From CBDFHB01 sp965250115 (lineage in GTDB: Bacteria > Acidobacteriota > Vicinamibacteria > Marinacidobacterales > SMYC01): a DNA stretch of 64,000 nt. The stretch spans positions 248,001 to 312,000 of the forward strand of contig CBDFNJ010000001.1 in the NCBI GenBank assembly GCA_965250115.1. The letters run 5' to 3'. A program made the position numbers and the translations under genes. This document shows, piece by piece, positions 8,699 through 16,294 of this stretch (position 1 is the stretch's first letter; each line of letters starts with the position of its first letter). Under the pieces are notes generated by a model. That model was given only the letters and a program-made list of their open reading frames with translations. It was not told the origin of the DNA and did no database searches.

Positions 8699-8999
8699 GA
8701 GCCGATGGGAGCATGTCACTCCCTTCTTCAGCTATCCGGCACCGATCCGCAAGGTCATCTACACGACGAACGCGATCGAATCCGTGCATGCGTCAATCCG
8801 GAAGGTCACTGCGGAGCGAGGAGCATTTCCGACCGCGGACTCGGTGCGCAAGGTCCTGTATCTCGCGATCCAGAAAGCGTCCGAACGATGGAATCGCCCG
8901 ATCCGGGACTGGACGGCGCGCTCAATCACTTCACGATCGTTTTCGAAGATTGCGTCCCGAATTAAATCGATGGTCGTTTACACAAAAGAACTTGACACC
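8699..8999 (+). pseudogene. IS256-family transposase 3' remnant with IS end
   Basis: The frame from 8699 reads the classic IS256 C-terminus: WEHVTPFFSYPAPIRKVIYT, then NAIES and a tail ending in WNRPIRDWTA. A one-base loss near 8919 shifts the frame; the expected ending LNHFTIVFED is found in the next frame and stops at 8964. The sequence after it (GGTCGTTTACACAAAAG, then CTTGACACCCCC) is a typical IS256-group terminus. The 5' two thirds are missing. A different lineage from the intact IS256 at 2441-3900. Confidence 0.8.
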
Positions 9000-9007
9000 C
9001 CCTTTTT

Positions 9008-10409
9008 CTATTCAAGTTTCGCTAGCTGGTCATCAAGATAATGCTTTAGTTCGGGACCCGACAAGTTACCGGAGTGCGTCTTCAATTGGTCCGCCATCGT
9101 CCCGAGGATGCCTCTTATGCGTGCCGGATCTTTGTCGGAGTGGTCCCGAACGGCATCTTGAACAATCTTCTTGATCTCGGGGTGGACGAAGTGCGAGACA
9201 CTTACACCGACTAGCGTCGGGAACATTTTGTCAAACGCTCGGTTGATCTGTCGAACATTGGGAGCCATGGCGATATAGTTGTTGAGGAAATCGGGTCGCA
9301 TGTAGACAGACTTCTTCTCGCCGTTTAAAAAGCACTCGTTCACTGCTCGCTGTGTGGTTGTGTCCTTCGAGAGCCACCAAGTTTGGTACCCGAAAATGCC
9401 GCTCTCGGCGAACTCACGGTTCTGTTTCCGTAGATCATAAATGAGTAAGGTCGTCCTCGCATCATTCACTGCTTGCTGCCGCGACGCCTTGTATTCCTTT
9501 AGCCGTTCGGTTAGCGAATTCAGTTCGGCTGTGTCAACGTCCACGCTCGTCTCATCTAAAAGCTCGACCCCAAAGCAACCGCGAAGCCATTCAAGGAGCT
9601 CCCGCTCCATTTCCTCGCTTTGAATCGACACGAAGTCATCCAAGAACTCGCTGAAGGCCCTCGTTCGTCCGGAGAGCCGATCGCAGAGGAATGACCGGAT
9701 CAAGATCTCTTGAACATACAGCACGTTCATCTCTTCGGCATAGACTTGCTCTTGCCCCTTGTAAAACTCATCGTAGGTCTTGGCGGCGTTTCGGATGTGA
9801 GCTGCGAGTTCGTCGAGAATGACTTTCGTTACAAACAGTTGAACTCCAGCGGCGTGTTCTTTCCTAAGTAGATTCCAATGCCTTCGGTGCGTTTCATCCA
9901 ACGGTATCTCGGAAATCGCCGGCACAAGAATCGAGTTGCCGACGAGAATCTTTAGCTTTCCCGCCATTGTTGAAAAATAGATTGCTATCTTCGGGTCGCA
10001 ATGTAGGAGAAAAAGCAGCATGTAGGAGTTCGATAATTTCTTGAGGTACTCCATCTCGCGGCTTGTTCCGCGATAGATGATTTCCCGTACGGTGCCAAGA
10101 AGCGCTCGTTTGACGGGCTCTCTGTTTTTTGGGACTACGGAGCTGGAGTTAACGGTATCCGATACGATGTCCGGAAGGATCTTCTCGATAGGCGGTTCTG
10201 ACTCGGATTCTGTTATGAAATTGGCGAACTCGAGTCCTTGTTATTTGAACACACTGTTGAAGGCAGATTGCAACAGCAATGAAGCCTCCCGAACCGTTAC
10301 TGATTGCGTGTGAAGGTTCTTCGTTAGGCGCTCCTCTGCTCGCTCGAAGAAATTTCTTGCCTTTCACCAGCTCATCGAGCATCCTGTCCGTGTCATCAAT
10401 CTTCGCCAT
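9008..10409 (-). pseudogene. PIN-like domain protein, frameshifted and stopped
   Basis: A 348-codon open part (9008-10054) continues upstream in the same frame through a TAA at 10241-10243. After a one-base shift near 10350 it reaches an ATG at 10409 with a protein-like N-terminus (AKIDDTDRMLDELVKGKK). Around the middle, KILVGNSILVPAISE followed by LFVTKVILDELAAHI resembles the first and second acidic motifs of PIN nucleases, but the first Asp appears as Gly. The C-terminal 250 residues are helical and unrecognised. It follows the nuclease-like gene at 10463-11161 on the same strand, so the two may have formed one unit. Function is tentative and the gene looks dead. Confidence 0.5.
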
Positions 10410-10462
10410 GACTCGCTCCTTTCGTTTTTCATTTCAAGTCATGGTCATTTACACAGAGAATC

Positions 10463-11161
10463 TTACACTCCCAACGGAAATGTCACGTAAGTCGCGATTC
10501 GTTCCAGTATCTCGCTTCGGCTGTGAAGGATGTCTTTCTCTGGGTCGGTATCCTCTAAAGCATACAGTATCAGTGAGTCCGCCAGGAGTTCGTCGAGCTC
10601 GACTCGCTGCTTTTGTGATTCCCACTGTTGTCGGAGAAAAACAAACAGACGTGGGTCCGTATCTAAATCGGTAACCGCGAGTGACCTGCCGCGTTCCTCG
10701 AACTCGTGGCAATGGGTTTCGATGAATGTCAGGTACGTCTTTTTGGTACCCTCGGTCTTATTGACGTTACCCCGAAGCCATTTTACATCGCGAAAGAAGA
10801 TCGAGATTTCGAAGTCGTTGAAGATCTCCTCTTGCAGTACATCTTGGTCTCGGACGACTTGATTGGTGACGTAGAACAGCCTTCGGCAGGTGATATCGTT
10901 TTCACGAAGTTTTTTTGCAGTCGCGACTGACTTACCCCGTGGGTCTGCGTCGATGGAGAGCTGGTAGATCGTGTCTTTTGCACCCGTAAACTCGTGGCAG
11001 TACTCGAGGCCATCAATGCCGCGGTCACGGACGCCGCCGATGGGGGTGAAGTTGGGACCGATGACCTGACAGAGCAGATCTTGAGCAAAACGCTCAAACA
11101 CTAAACCATCATCAATCTGCGAGAGTACGAACTCGAAAGCTCGCGGATCTATGCCTTCCAC
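10463..11161 (-). CDS. Restriction endonuclease-like (PD-(D/E)xK-type) protein
   Basis: 232 codons. The N-terminal half shows FERFAQDLL, then GGVRDRGIDGLE and YQLSIDAD, the layout of Mrr-like PD-(D/E)xK nucleases (Asp-Gly pair, then a Gln-x-Lys strand). Here the Lys of the last motif reads as Ser, so activity is uncertain; KSVATAKKL follows. The C-terminal half is helical and unknown. It sits between the repressor side and the lysis genes of the prophage with the PIN-like gene behind it, a common spot for defence cargo. A CCGTTAC copy (11192-11198) lies upstream of its start. Confidence 0.55.
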   Translation of the reverse strand: MEGIDPRAFEFVLSQIDDGLVFERFAQDLLCQVIGPNFTPIGGVRDRGIDGLEYCHEFTGAKDTIYQLSIDADPRGKSVATAKKLRENDITCRRLFYVTNQVVRDQDVLQEEIFNDFEISIFFRDVKWLRGNVNKTEGTKKTYLTFIETHCHEFEERGRSLAVTDLDTDPRLFVFLRQQWESQKQRVELDELLADSLILYALEDTDPEKDILHSRSEILERIATYVTFPLGV

Positions 11162-11388
11162 GTCTTCATCCCTTTCGTAGGAACGCTTAACCCGTTACTT
11201 ATCACAAGGTGGCGGACAGAATCGAGCCTAAGTGGCGCGGGGTCCTATCGAGAACGAGCTTTGCCCACGTATCCGTATCGCGTGGTCCAAGTTGGTACCG
11301 AACGTCTCCGGCAGGGGCAGAAAGACGCAATCACGAGCGACCGCACTGCCAAACGCAGGGATAGGGACTGCCCCTTCCAGAACCTCAT
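11162..11388. other. Gap between defence-like pair and phage late genes
   Basis: About 230 bp. It contains the upstream region of the nuclease-like gene (TAAGTA on the minus strand as a possible -10 and a CCGTTAC copy at 11192-11198). I see no convincing gene; short frames here lack ribosome sites and known motifs. Confidence 0.4.
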
Positions 11389-11814
11389 TCATTCCAGGGG
11401 AACCACCATCACGTCGAGCGACGCCTGAAGCGCTGAAGCGCTGATGAGGATGGAGGTTTTGCCCACCGCGAGCCCGCCGAAGGTGATAACGCGGTTGTCG
11501 ATCTCGACGAGCCGGACCAAAGTCTTGTCGATGCTGACCGAGATGTTCTCGCTCGGCACCTCGACACCGTTGGCGTCCCGGACGATGACCATGACGGCGA
11601 CATTCTTCCCGACCTGGACCTCGATGCTCGATGGCTCCAGGGTGATAGTTCCGTTCGAAGCCGGTGTCGGCGTCGTCTCCCCGGTGGTCGAGGCCGGGCC
11701 GGAAACGCTGACATCGACCCCCGACGGTTGAATGGTCTGAGTGACCTCGGTACAGGCGAACGCTCCCAGCACGATGAGCACGCTGAAGAGCACGATACGG
11801 ATGAGCGGATTCAT
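11389..11814 (-). CDS. Lipoprotein with bacterial Ig-like domain
   Basis: 141 residues from the ATG at 11814, preceded by AGGAGG. Signal peptide with lipobox (VLGAFAC), a Thr/Ser/Pro-rich linker, then a BIG2-type Ig-like domain (LEPSSIEVQVGKNVAVMVIV, then ITFGGLAVGKTSI). Ig-like domains are common as surface decorations on phage particles, but a lipobox points to the cell envelope, so it may be a surface-expressed conversion or exclusion protein. It is the last gene of the leftward late transcript. Confidence 0.7.
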   Translation of the reverse strand: MNPLIRIVLFSVLIVLGAFACTEVTQTIQPSGVDVSVSGPASTTGETTPTPASNGTITLEPSSIEVQVGKNVAVMVIVRDANGVEVPSENISVSIDKTLVRLVEIDNRVITFGGLAVGKTSILISASALQASLDVMVVPLE

Positions 11815-11830
11815 TTCTTTCCTCCTTTTT

Positions 11831-12007
11831 TTAGGGGATGTGGCTCGCAACAAAAACAATCCCGACGACGATTGCCGCGATCACGGCCGTGAGAAATGCG
11901 ATGTAGGTCACGACGATTGCGACAGAGAGGGTTCTAAACAGTCGCCCCTCCTTCTCGTCTTCTAGCCTGTTCTTTTCTTCATCGAAGAGCGCGAATCTTG
12001 AAAGCAT
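11831..12007 (-). CDS. Small single-pass membrane protein
   Basis: 58 residues, short but well supported: GGGAGG sits before the ATG at 12007, and the frame fits tightly between its neighbours. A charged N-terminus rich in Glu and Lys (FDEEKNRLEDEKEGR) is followed by one long hydrophobic helix (VVTYIAFLTAVIAAIVVGIV). This shape suits a small holin-like, antiholin or spanin-related protein of the lysis block, but no family was recognised. Confidence 0.6.
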   Translation of the reverse strand: MLSRFALFDEEKNRLEDEKEGRLFRTLSVAIVVTYIAFLTAVIAAIVVGIVFVASHIP

Positions 12008-12016
12008 CGGACCTCC

Positions 12017-12550
12017 CTACTCCCACGTAAGAATGAGCGCCGCCTTGACGGGGCGGCGGTCTCCGAAAAACTCGACCTCTAAAAAGATCGGTATGCGATT
12101 CGCTACGCTCAGCAAACGAAGCCCGACGACGGGCATGGCGCGCAAGGAAAACTCCGCCCCTGCTTTCGCTGCGCCATGAAACAGCCGGACGTTCGCGCCC
12201 GCGTAGGTGTTGCCCGCAAGCTTGATCCTCGCGTAGCTCAGGACCGAGTAATCGACGCCTCGGAGCCTCGGGGCATTGCTGAGCTCGACCTGGACGCCGA
12301 GCGAGGCGTCATTGAGCCGCGGAAAGACGAAAGCCGGAATACGGACCAAGAAGTAGCCGTTGTTCGTGACGGAGCTTTCGGCGTCCGAGTCTTCGACGAA
12401 CACCCCGGCGCCGATAGCGGGAACGACGTGGAAGTCGAGCGGCCCGGCTTGGACGGGTGGGTCTTCCGCCGCGGCGGTGTTGCCCGCGATGGATGTGAGC
12501 CCAGCGATAACCAACGTGAGTCTCACCAGGCATTTCAGTTTCTTCTTCAT
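12017..12550 (-). CDS. Exported hypothetical protein of the phage late operon
   Basis: 177 residues. The ATG at 12550 follows AGGAGG at good spacing. Signal peptide (LTLVIAGLTSIAGNTAAAE) then a beta-rich protein with alternating hydrophobic residues (VQVELSNAP, YARIKLAGNTYAGANVRL). This resembles a small outer-membrane or periplasmic beta-barrel, or a secreted beta-sandwich. No family recognised. It lies between the endolysin and small membrane genes. Confidence 0.6.
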   Translation of the reverse strand: MKKKLKCLVRLTLVIAGLTSIAGNTAAAEDPPVQAGPLDFHVVPAIGAGVFVEDSDAESSVTNNGYFLVRIPAFVFPRLNDASLGVQVELSNAPRLRGVDYSVLSYARIKLAGNTYAGANVRLFHGAAKAGAEFSLRAMPVVGLRLLSVANRIPIFLEVEFFGDRRPVKAALILTWE

Positions 12551-12569
12551 GTACAACCTCCTTTTAGGT

Positions 12570-13049
12570 TCAAGCGGTCCTCACCAGCTCGGCCTGGGCG
12601 CGGTTTCCTTGCCAGCGAACCAAGCGCGGCGAGGGCCGTATGTCGATATGGATGAAAGACGGATAGACCCCGAGGCCTCGGAGAGGAGAGCCGAATCTTC
12701 GAACGACAGCCAAGACGATTTCGCAGAACTCACCGAAGGTGAGCTTGCGGGGGACGGCGAGGTCGAGAGCGCGTCCTTCGATGTGCTGGCTGTTGCGGGA
12801 GCCGCCGACACGGGCGTTGTACTCTCGCGTCCGGTAAGCGGAATTCACCCGGATAGGCGCACCGACCTCCAGCCGGATCCTCTCGAACACCCGCGCGAGC
12901 ACGAGAGCGCGGTTGCGTCTCCACTGCTCGGGATACGGTGTGCCGTCGCGACAGCCGAGCTCGCGCCACGACAGGTGCGGCGATGGTCCCTTATCCAAGT
13001 CCGTCCCTGGCCACGGACCGACGTGCCCGGTGTCCATATCGTCACTCAC
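12570..13049 (-). CDS. M15-family peptidase endolysin
   Basis: 159 residues from a GTG at 13049 that overlaps the previous stop (GTGA). Peptidase M15 zinc ligands are visible: His and Asp in SQHIEGRALDLAV and His in FIHIDIRPS, with VNSAYRTREYNARVGG before them. These D-Ala-D-Ala carboxypeptidase/endopeptidase-fold enzymes are frequent phage endolysins. It has no signal peptide, so release would need the holin encoded two genes upstream. A credible lysis cassette. Confidence 0.88.
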   Translation of the reverse strand: MSDDMDTGHVGPWPGTDLDKGPSPHLSWRELGCRDGTPYPEQWRRNRALVLARVFERIRLEVGAPIRVNSAYRTREYNARVGGSRNSQHIEGRALDLAVPRKLTFGEFCEIVLAVVRRFGSPLRGLGVYPSFIHIDIRPSPRLVRWQGNRAQAELVRTA

Positions 13050-13255
13050 GGTGTCCCCTCTGTGGCCAGCTCCATGCCGTCGAGCCGCTGACTCACGCCG
13101 CAGCGCTCGCAGAATGCGTGTACGATCCCTTGGACACGGACGTTCGTCACGCGACACGATGCCGCGGGATCCCCGGTCATCCGCTCGCACTCACGGCAGA
13201 CGAGCACTTGCCCGTCCGCGGAGTCACGCCAGTACAAAGGGGCGTCGAGCGTCAT
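13046..13255 (-). CDS. Small zinc-finger-like protein
   Basis: 69 residues. Two Cys pairs (VCRECERMTG and FCERCGVSQRL) could bind one zinc. The start overlaps the holin stop (ATGA) and the stop overlaps the endolysin start (GTGA), so it is translationally coupled into the lysis block. Function unknown. Confidence 0.6.
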   Translation of the reverse strand: MTLDAPLYWRDSADGQVLVCRECERMTGDPAASCRVTNVRVQGIVHAFCERCGVSQRLDGMELATEGTP

Positions 13256-13695
13256 GGCGACTTCGCCTTTCTTCCATCCACGACGGCACGCACCACGTTC
13301 TCCACGTGAGGAGCGCCGAAATAGAACGTCAGGATCAGAATCAGGAACCCCTCCACGTCCGAGATGTTCGAATCGATGAGAGACGACGCCTCGCGGAGCC
13401 GGATGGCGAGCCGACTCCAAAACACCGCTATCACCGCCATCCAGACCGACATCACGTAGCACCACGCCCAGATCGCGACAATGGTTAGAGCGATCAAGCG
13501 GCGCGCGAGATTCTGGCCCGAGGTGGCGGCCATGAAGTCAACTACCTGGTCCCGCGCCTTCTCGCGCTGTTTCGCTGCTGCTTCCGCCTTCTCCTCGTCC
13601 GTATAGACGAGCTTGTCGAGGGCGGACGCGGTGGATTCCACGATGCGCTCTACTGCCTTTGAGGAGCCGAAGAGCTTGCCGAAAATGCTGAACAT
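13252..13695 (-). CDS. GTA-type 3TM holin family protein
   Basis: 147 residues from ATG 13695; an upstream in-frame start is less likely because the family begins with MFSIFGKLFG-like sequence. A hydrophilic helix (ALDKLVYTDEEKAEAAAKQ), then RRLIALTIVAIWAWCYVMSV and two further hydrophobic stretches match the three-transmembrane holin family first known from gene transfer agents. It is expected in the inner membrane, releasing the adjacent M15 endolysin. Confidence 0.8.
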   Translation of the reverse strand: MFSIFGKLFGSSKAVERIVESTASALDKLVYTDEEKAEAAAKQREKARDQVVDFMAATSGQNLARRLIALTIVAIWAWCYVMSVWMAVIAVFWSRLAIRLREASSLIDSNISDVEGFLILILTFYFGAPHVENVVRAVVDGRKAKSP

Positions 13696-13697
13696 CG

Positions 13698-13838
13698 CTA
13701 CCAAATCCGGGCGCCGACGATGACGCCGGCAACGAAGAGCACGATAGCTAGGACGCCCAGCACCCACGCCGTGCGCGGCCTCGCCACGAGCCACGTGAGA
13801 GCCCGATCTGTGCCCGTCTCCACTTTCTGTCTATTCAT
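13698..13838 (-). CDS. Small membrane protein of lysis block
   Basis: 46 residues; ATG at 13838 follows GAGGA. One transmembrane helix near the C-terminus (VLGVLAIVLFVAGVIVGARI) after a short basic cytoplasmic part. It ends 2 bp before the holin start, so the two are probably coupled; it may act as a holin modulator. No family recognised. Confidence 0.55.
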   Translation of the reverse strand: MNRQKVETGTDRALTWLVARPRTAWVLGVLAIVLFVAGVIVGARIW

Positions 13839-13857
13839 TTTTGTTTCCTCCTCAGTT

Positions 13858-14199
13858 TTAAAGCCGCCGCTCCAGTCTTTCGAGAACGGTCGTATTGCGT
13901 TCGAGAGCACCGCTCGCTCTGCCGAACACCTCAGCGTTGCGCTCGCTCACGGTGTTGCTCTGCTCGATCATGGTGACCAGCCGGTCGCCTTGGCGCGCCA
14001 GGTGGCGAAGAAACATCCACACCACCAAAACGAGAAGGCCGACCACGAGCACAAACAGCAGCAGCACCGGCGCGGAGTTGGCCGTGCCGTGAACGACCGC
14101 GGTGGCCACCTCGGCCGCCTCTTTGAGCTGTGCCGCCAAAACGAAAGCGGCCACCGCGAGCGAGCACGCGAGCCCCATCGTCGTCTTCATCCACATCAT
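13858..14199 (-). CDS. Membrane protein with C-terminal coiled coil
   Basis: 113 residues (ATG 14199; ATG 14196 also possible; a longer frame to 14244 would read through weakly supported sequence). Two hydrophobic helices (LACSLAVAAFVLAAQL and LLLFVLVVGLLVLVVWMF) are followed by a helical tail (ARQGDRLVTMIEQSNTVSER). The layout is like phage spanin-type or DUF-type envelope proteins. It is the first gene after the hairpin at 14256-14315. Confidence 0.5.
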   Translation of the reverse strand: MMWMKTTMGLACSLAVAAFVLAAQLKEAAEVATAVVHGTANSAPVLLLFVLVVGLLVLVVWMFLRHLARQGDRLVTMIEQSNTVSERNAEVFGRASGALERNTTVLERLERRL

Positions 14200-14255
14200 C
14201 TGTTTGCCCCCATACGTTTCGTCCGCGACTCCATCCATCGCAGCTACCCTCGATG

Positions 14256-14315
14256 CCAAAGAAAAAGGGCCTGACTCCTGACTGGTGCACCAGGAACCAG
14301 GCCCTTTTCTTTGGG
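14256..14315. terminator. Hairpin, probably bidirectional terminator
   Basis: CCAAAGAAAAAGGGCCTG pairs with CAGGCCCTTTTCTTTGG across a 24-base spacer, with one bulged base. The A/T-rich outer stem gives T-runs on either strand. It separates the tail fibre gene from the lysis block, so it may end or attenuate the tail transcript. Confidence 0.65.
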
Positions 14316-14405
14316 CTTTCGCCGCCGCCGACCGGCCAGCCAACAACGGCTACAAGCAAACTGCCTTGGCTACTCTATCGCTTCACCTCACGCCTATGAT
14401 CTGCC

Positions 14406-15866
14406 CTAGAAACTCTTTAACCCCGCAAGCGGGTCTTGAAACTGCAACACCCGCACGAGGATTTCGATGTCCGACCCTGCTACCGTAGAACCCACCTGGT
14501 CGATATCGACCGAGAGTAGAGCGTCCGTCTCCGAGCCCGCATCCTTTTGCGAGCCGAAGCATCGATATCGATAGGTTCCGTCCGGGTTCTTGCCGCCGTT
14601 TTTTGCGGCCGCCGCGATTTGAGGTTTCGTCGAAGAAAACATGGACTGAAAGGCCGAGCCATCCCAGTGATTGACGTCGGCGATCAGCGCCGCGCCTGTT
14701 GGCGCCGTCTTCGCGCGTAGCGTAACGTTGCGCACCAAGAAAGGCCGACCTCCAAGAAAACGGAACTTGTCTGTTGCCGTCGCCGCCGCGCCGGGAACCG
14801 GAAAAACAAGTGCTCCCTCAGTCGAAGGCGTTGGAATGAAGGACGCCGGCGGGCTGGGCCCAAGGACGAGCGTGAGCGCATCGAATAGAGCGGTAACTTC
14901 TGCGGCGCCTTGACCGCCGATATCTGCAACGAGCGAAACGTCGAGCTTGGTCGCATTCGCCGTGAACTTGTGTGAGAAGGCAATCCACTCCCACGCATTG
15001 CCGCCGTCGTGAAACGCGGATTTGGTGATACCCGCGGTGCCTCCATCATCGAGCTCGAGCTGGCCCAAAGAGGCGGTAGCCGAGCGGAGCGCAGCACCGA
15101 GCGAGACGAACTTCCCTCTAAGCTCGGTGGGCAACGACGAAAAGATCGTGTACTTCAGCTTCGTCGAAACGGTAGCCGTCGTGCCGAGTTTGAGCTCTGG
15201 TGACATTCCGCCGATGTACGGGATCGTCGTATTGCGTGCGAGCGCAGAGTTGCCATCCTTTGAAAGTGTGGCCCCAGCAGGAGCGGCCGCGTCGCCGGCG
15301 GGCCAGATGAGGAAATAGGGGTCGGGGAAAAGGTTCGTCGCGCCGATGGTCTGCACCAGGTCCCCAGTGGTCTGCTCTAGGGCCGCAGTGCTGCTCTTCC
15401 CGATGCGCCATCGGGTGTTGGCGCTGTCGTACACCAGCAAGGCGCGCTCGAATTGGGCGAGCACGATATCGGCGCCCTGGTCGTTGATGAAACGGTTCGC
15501 GGAGCCCGAGCCGGAGTCCTGATGCTTGAGCGTTACGTCCTTGTCGAGCGCCTCCACGATGACGCGCGCTCCATTGACGTTGCCGCCGTCAATGAGAGCA
15601 CCCGTGAGTGTGAGAGCGGAAGCGTTCGTGCATTTCACGTAGGCAAACGGCCCGTCGAGCGCGAAGTTGTTTTGGCTCCCGGTGAGAGCCGTCGTCTGCG
15701 CGCGAAGCGTTTCGTTGAGGTGGTCTCGGATATTGGTGTTCATGGAGGCGGCGGTGACGAGCTCGCCGGGGACCCACGTCTTCGGCGCCCACACGAATCC
15801 GAGCAGAGGCAGAGCCGTCAGCCACCACCACCCATCGGCCCAAGCGAGCCATTCCAGAACCATCAT
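14406..15866 (-). CDS. Phage tail fibre-like structural protein
   Basis: 486 residues. The N-terminal hydrophobic stretch leads into WVPGELVTAASMNTNIRDHL, a motif seen at the start of many siphophage tail/fibre proteins. Glycine-, Ser- and Thr-rich beta sequence follows (KHQDSGSGSANRFINDQGAD, FPDPYFLIWPAGD), typical of receptor-binding or neck-wall proteins. Start overlaps the stop of the zinc-ribbon gene (ATGA), so it is the last gene of the coupled 21.4-14.4 kb block. Confidence 0.7.
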   Translation of the reverse strand: MMVLEWLAWADGWWWLTALPLLGFVWAPKTWVPGELVTAASMNTNIRDHLNETLRAQTTALTGSQNNFALDGPFAYVKCTNASALTLTGALIDGGNVNGARVIVEALDKDVTLKHQDSGSGSANRFINDQGADIVLAQFERALLVYDSANTRWRIGKSSTAALEQTTGDLVQTIGATNLFPDPYFLIWPAGDAAAPAGATLSKDGNSALARNTTIPYIGGMSPELKLGTTATVSTKLKYTIFSSLPTELRGKFVSLGAALRSATASLGQLELDDGGTAGITKSAFHDGGNAWEWIAFSHKFTANATKLDVSLVADIGGQGAAEVTALFDALTLVLGPSPPASFIPTPSTEGALVFPVPGAAATATDKFRFLGGRPFLVRNVTLRAKTAPTGAALIADVNHWDGSAFQSMFSSTKPQIAAAAKNGGKNPDGTYRYRCFGSQKDAGSETDALLSVDIDQVGSTVAGSDIEILVRVLQFQDPLAGLKSF

Positions 15867-16294
15867 GGCGTCAACACCTCCGGCGAGCGGTTTTCACGCT
15901 CCAGCTCTTCCACGGTTTGACGGTCGTCCCAGTTCTGCTGCTCGCGCCGGAGCCGGGAAAGGAGAGCCGTTTCGAGCGCCTCGTGCTCTTCCGGGAAAGC
16001 GACGTGGTCTTTGTGGTAGCGGGCGCCGCACTCGCCGCAATACGCGACGCCCCACTCTGGTCTCGTGAGCATTCCTGTCTTGCACCACGCGCAATCGGCC
16101 ACCCAGCGCCCGTGATTGACGTAGGCCTTCGTCGGCTCCGGCGAGTCCCACGGCTCGCCGCCTCGCGCCGTGACGTGCTGGGCGTGCCAGCCGAGATACT
16201 CCGCCGGCGACGAGACCCGCCGTCCGGGAGACAGCGACAACAACTGCTCGGGGCCGAGCAGGAACCGGTACGGCACGAAGCGCTTTATGCTCAT
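15863..16294 (-). CDS. Zinc-ribbon protein in HxD/radical SAM operon
   Basis: 143 residues. ATG at 16294 is chosen because it overlaps the preceding stop (ATGA); a longer frame to 16375 would overlap the upstream gene by 85 bp. Four Cys in CAWC and CGEC (about residues 81-100, GVAYCGECGARYH) form a zinc ribbon with a nearby His. The rest is polar and helical. It could help deliver substrate to, or act as a chaperone for, the neighbouring enzymes; that is a guess from position. Confidence 0.55.
   Translation of the reverse strand: MSIKRFVPYRFLLGPEQLLSLSPGRRVSSPAEYLGWHAQHVTARGGEPWDSPEPTKAYVNHGRWVADCAWCKTGMLTRPEWGVAYCGECGARYHKDHVAFPEEHEALETALLSRLRREQQNWDDRQTVEELERENRSPEVLTP

Noticed and set aside
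11232..11444. 70-codon plus-strand frame upstream of the nuclease-like gene
   Set aside because: No ribosome site, Arg/Pro-rich, overlaps the 3' end of the lipoprotein gene; probably chance.
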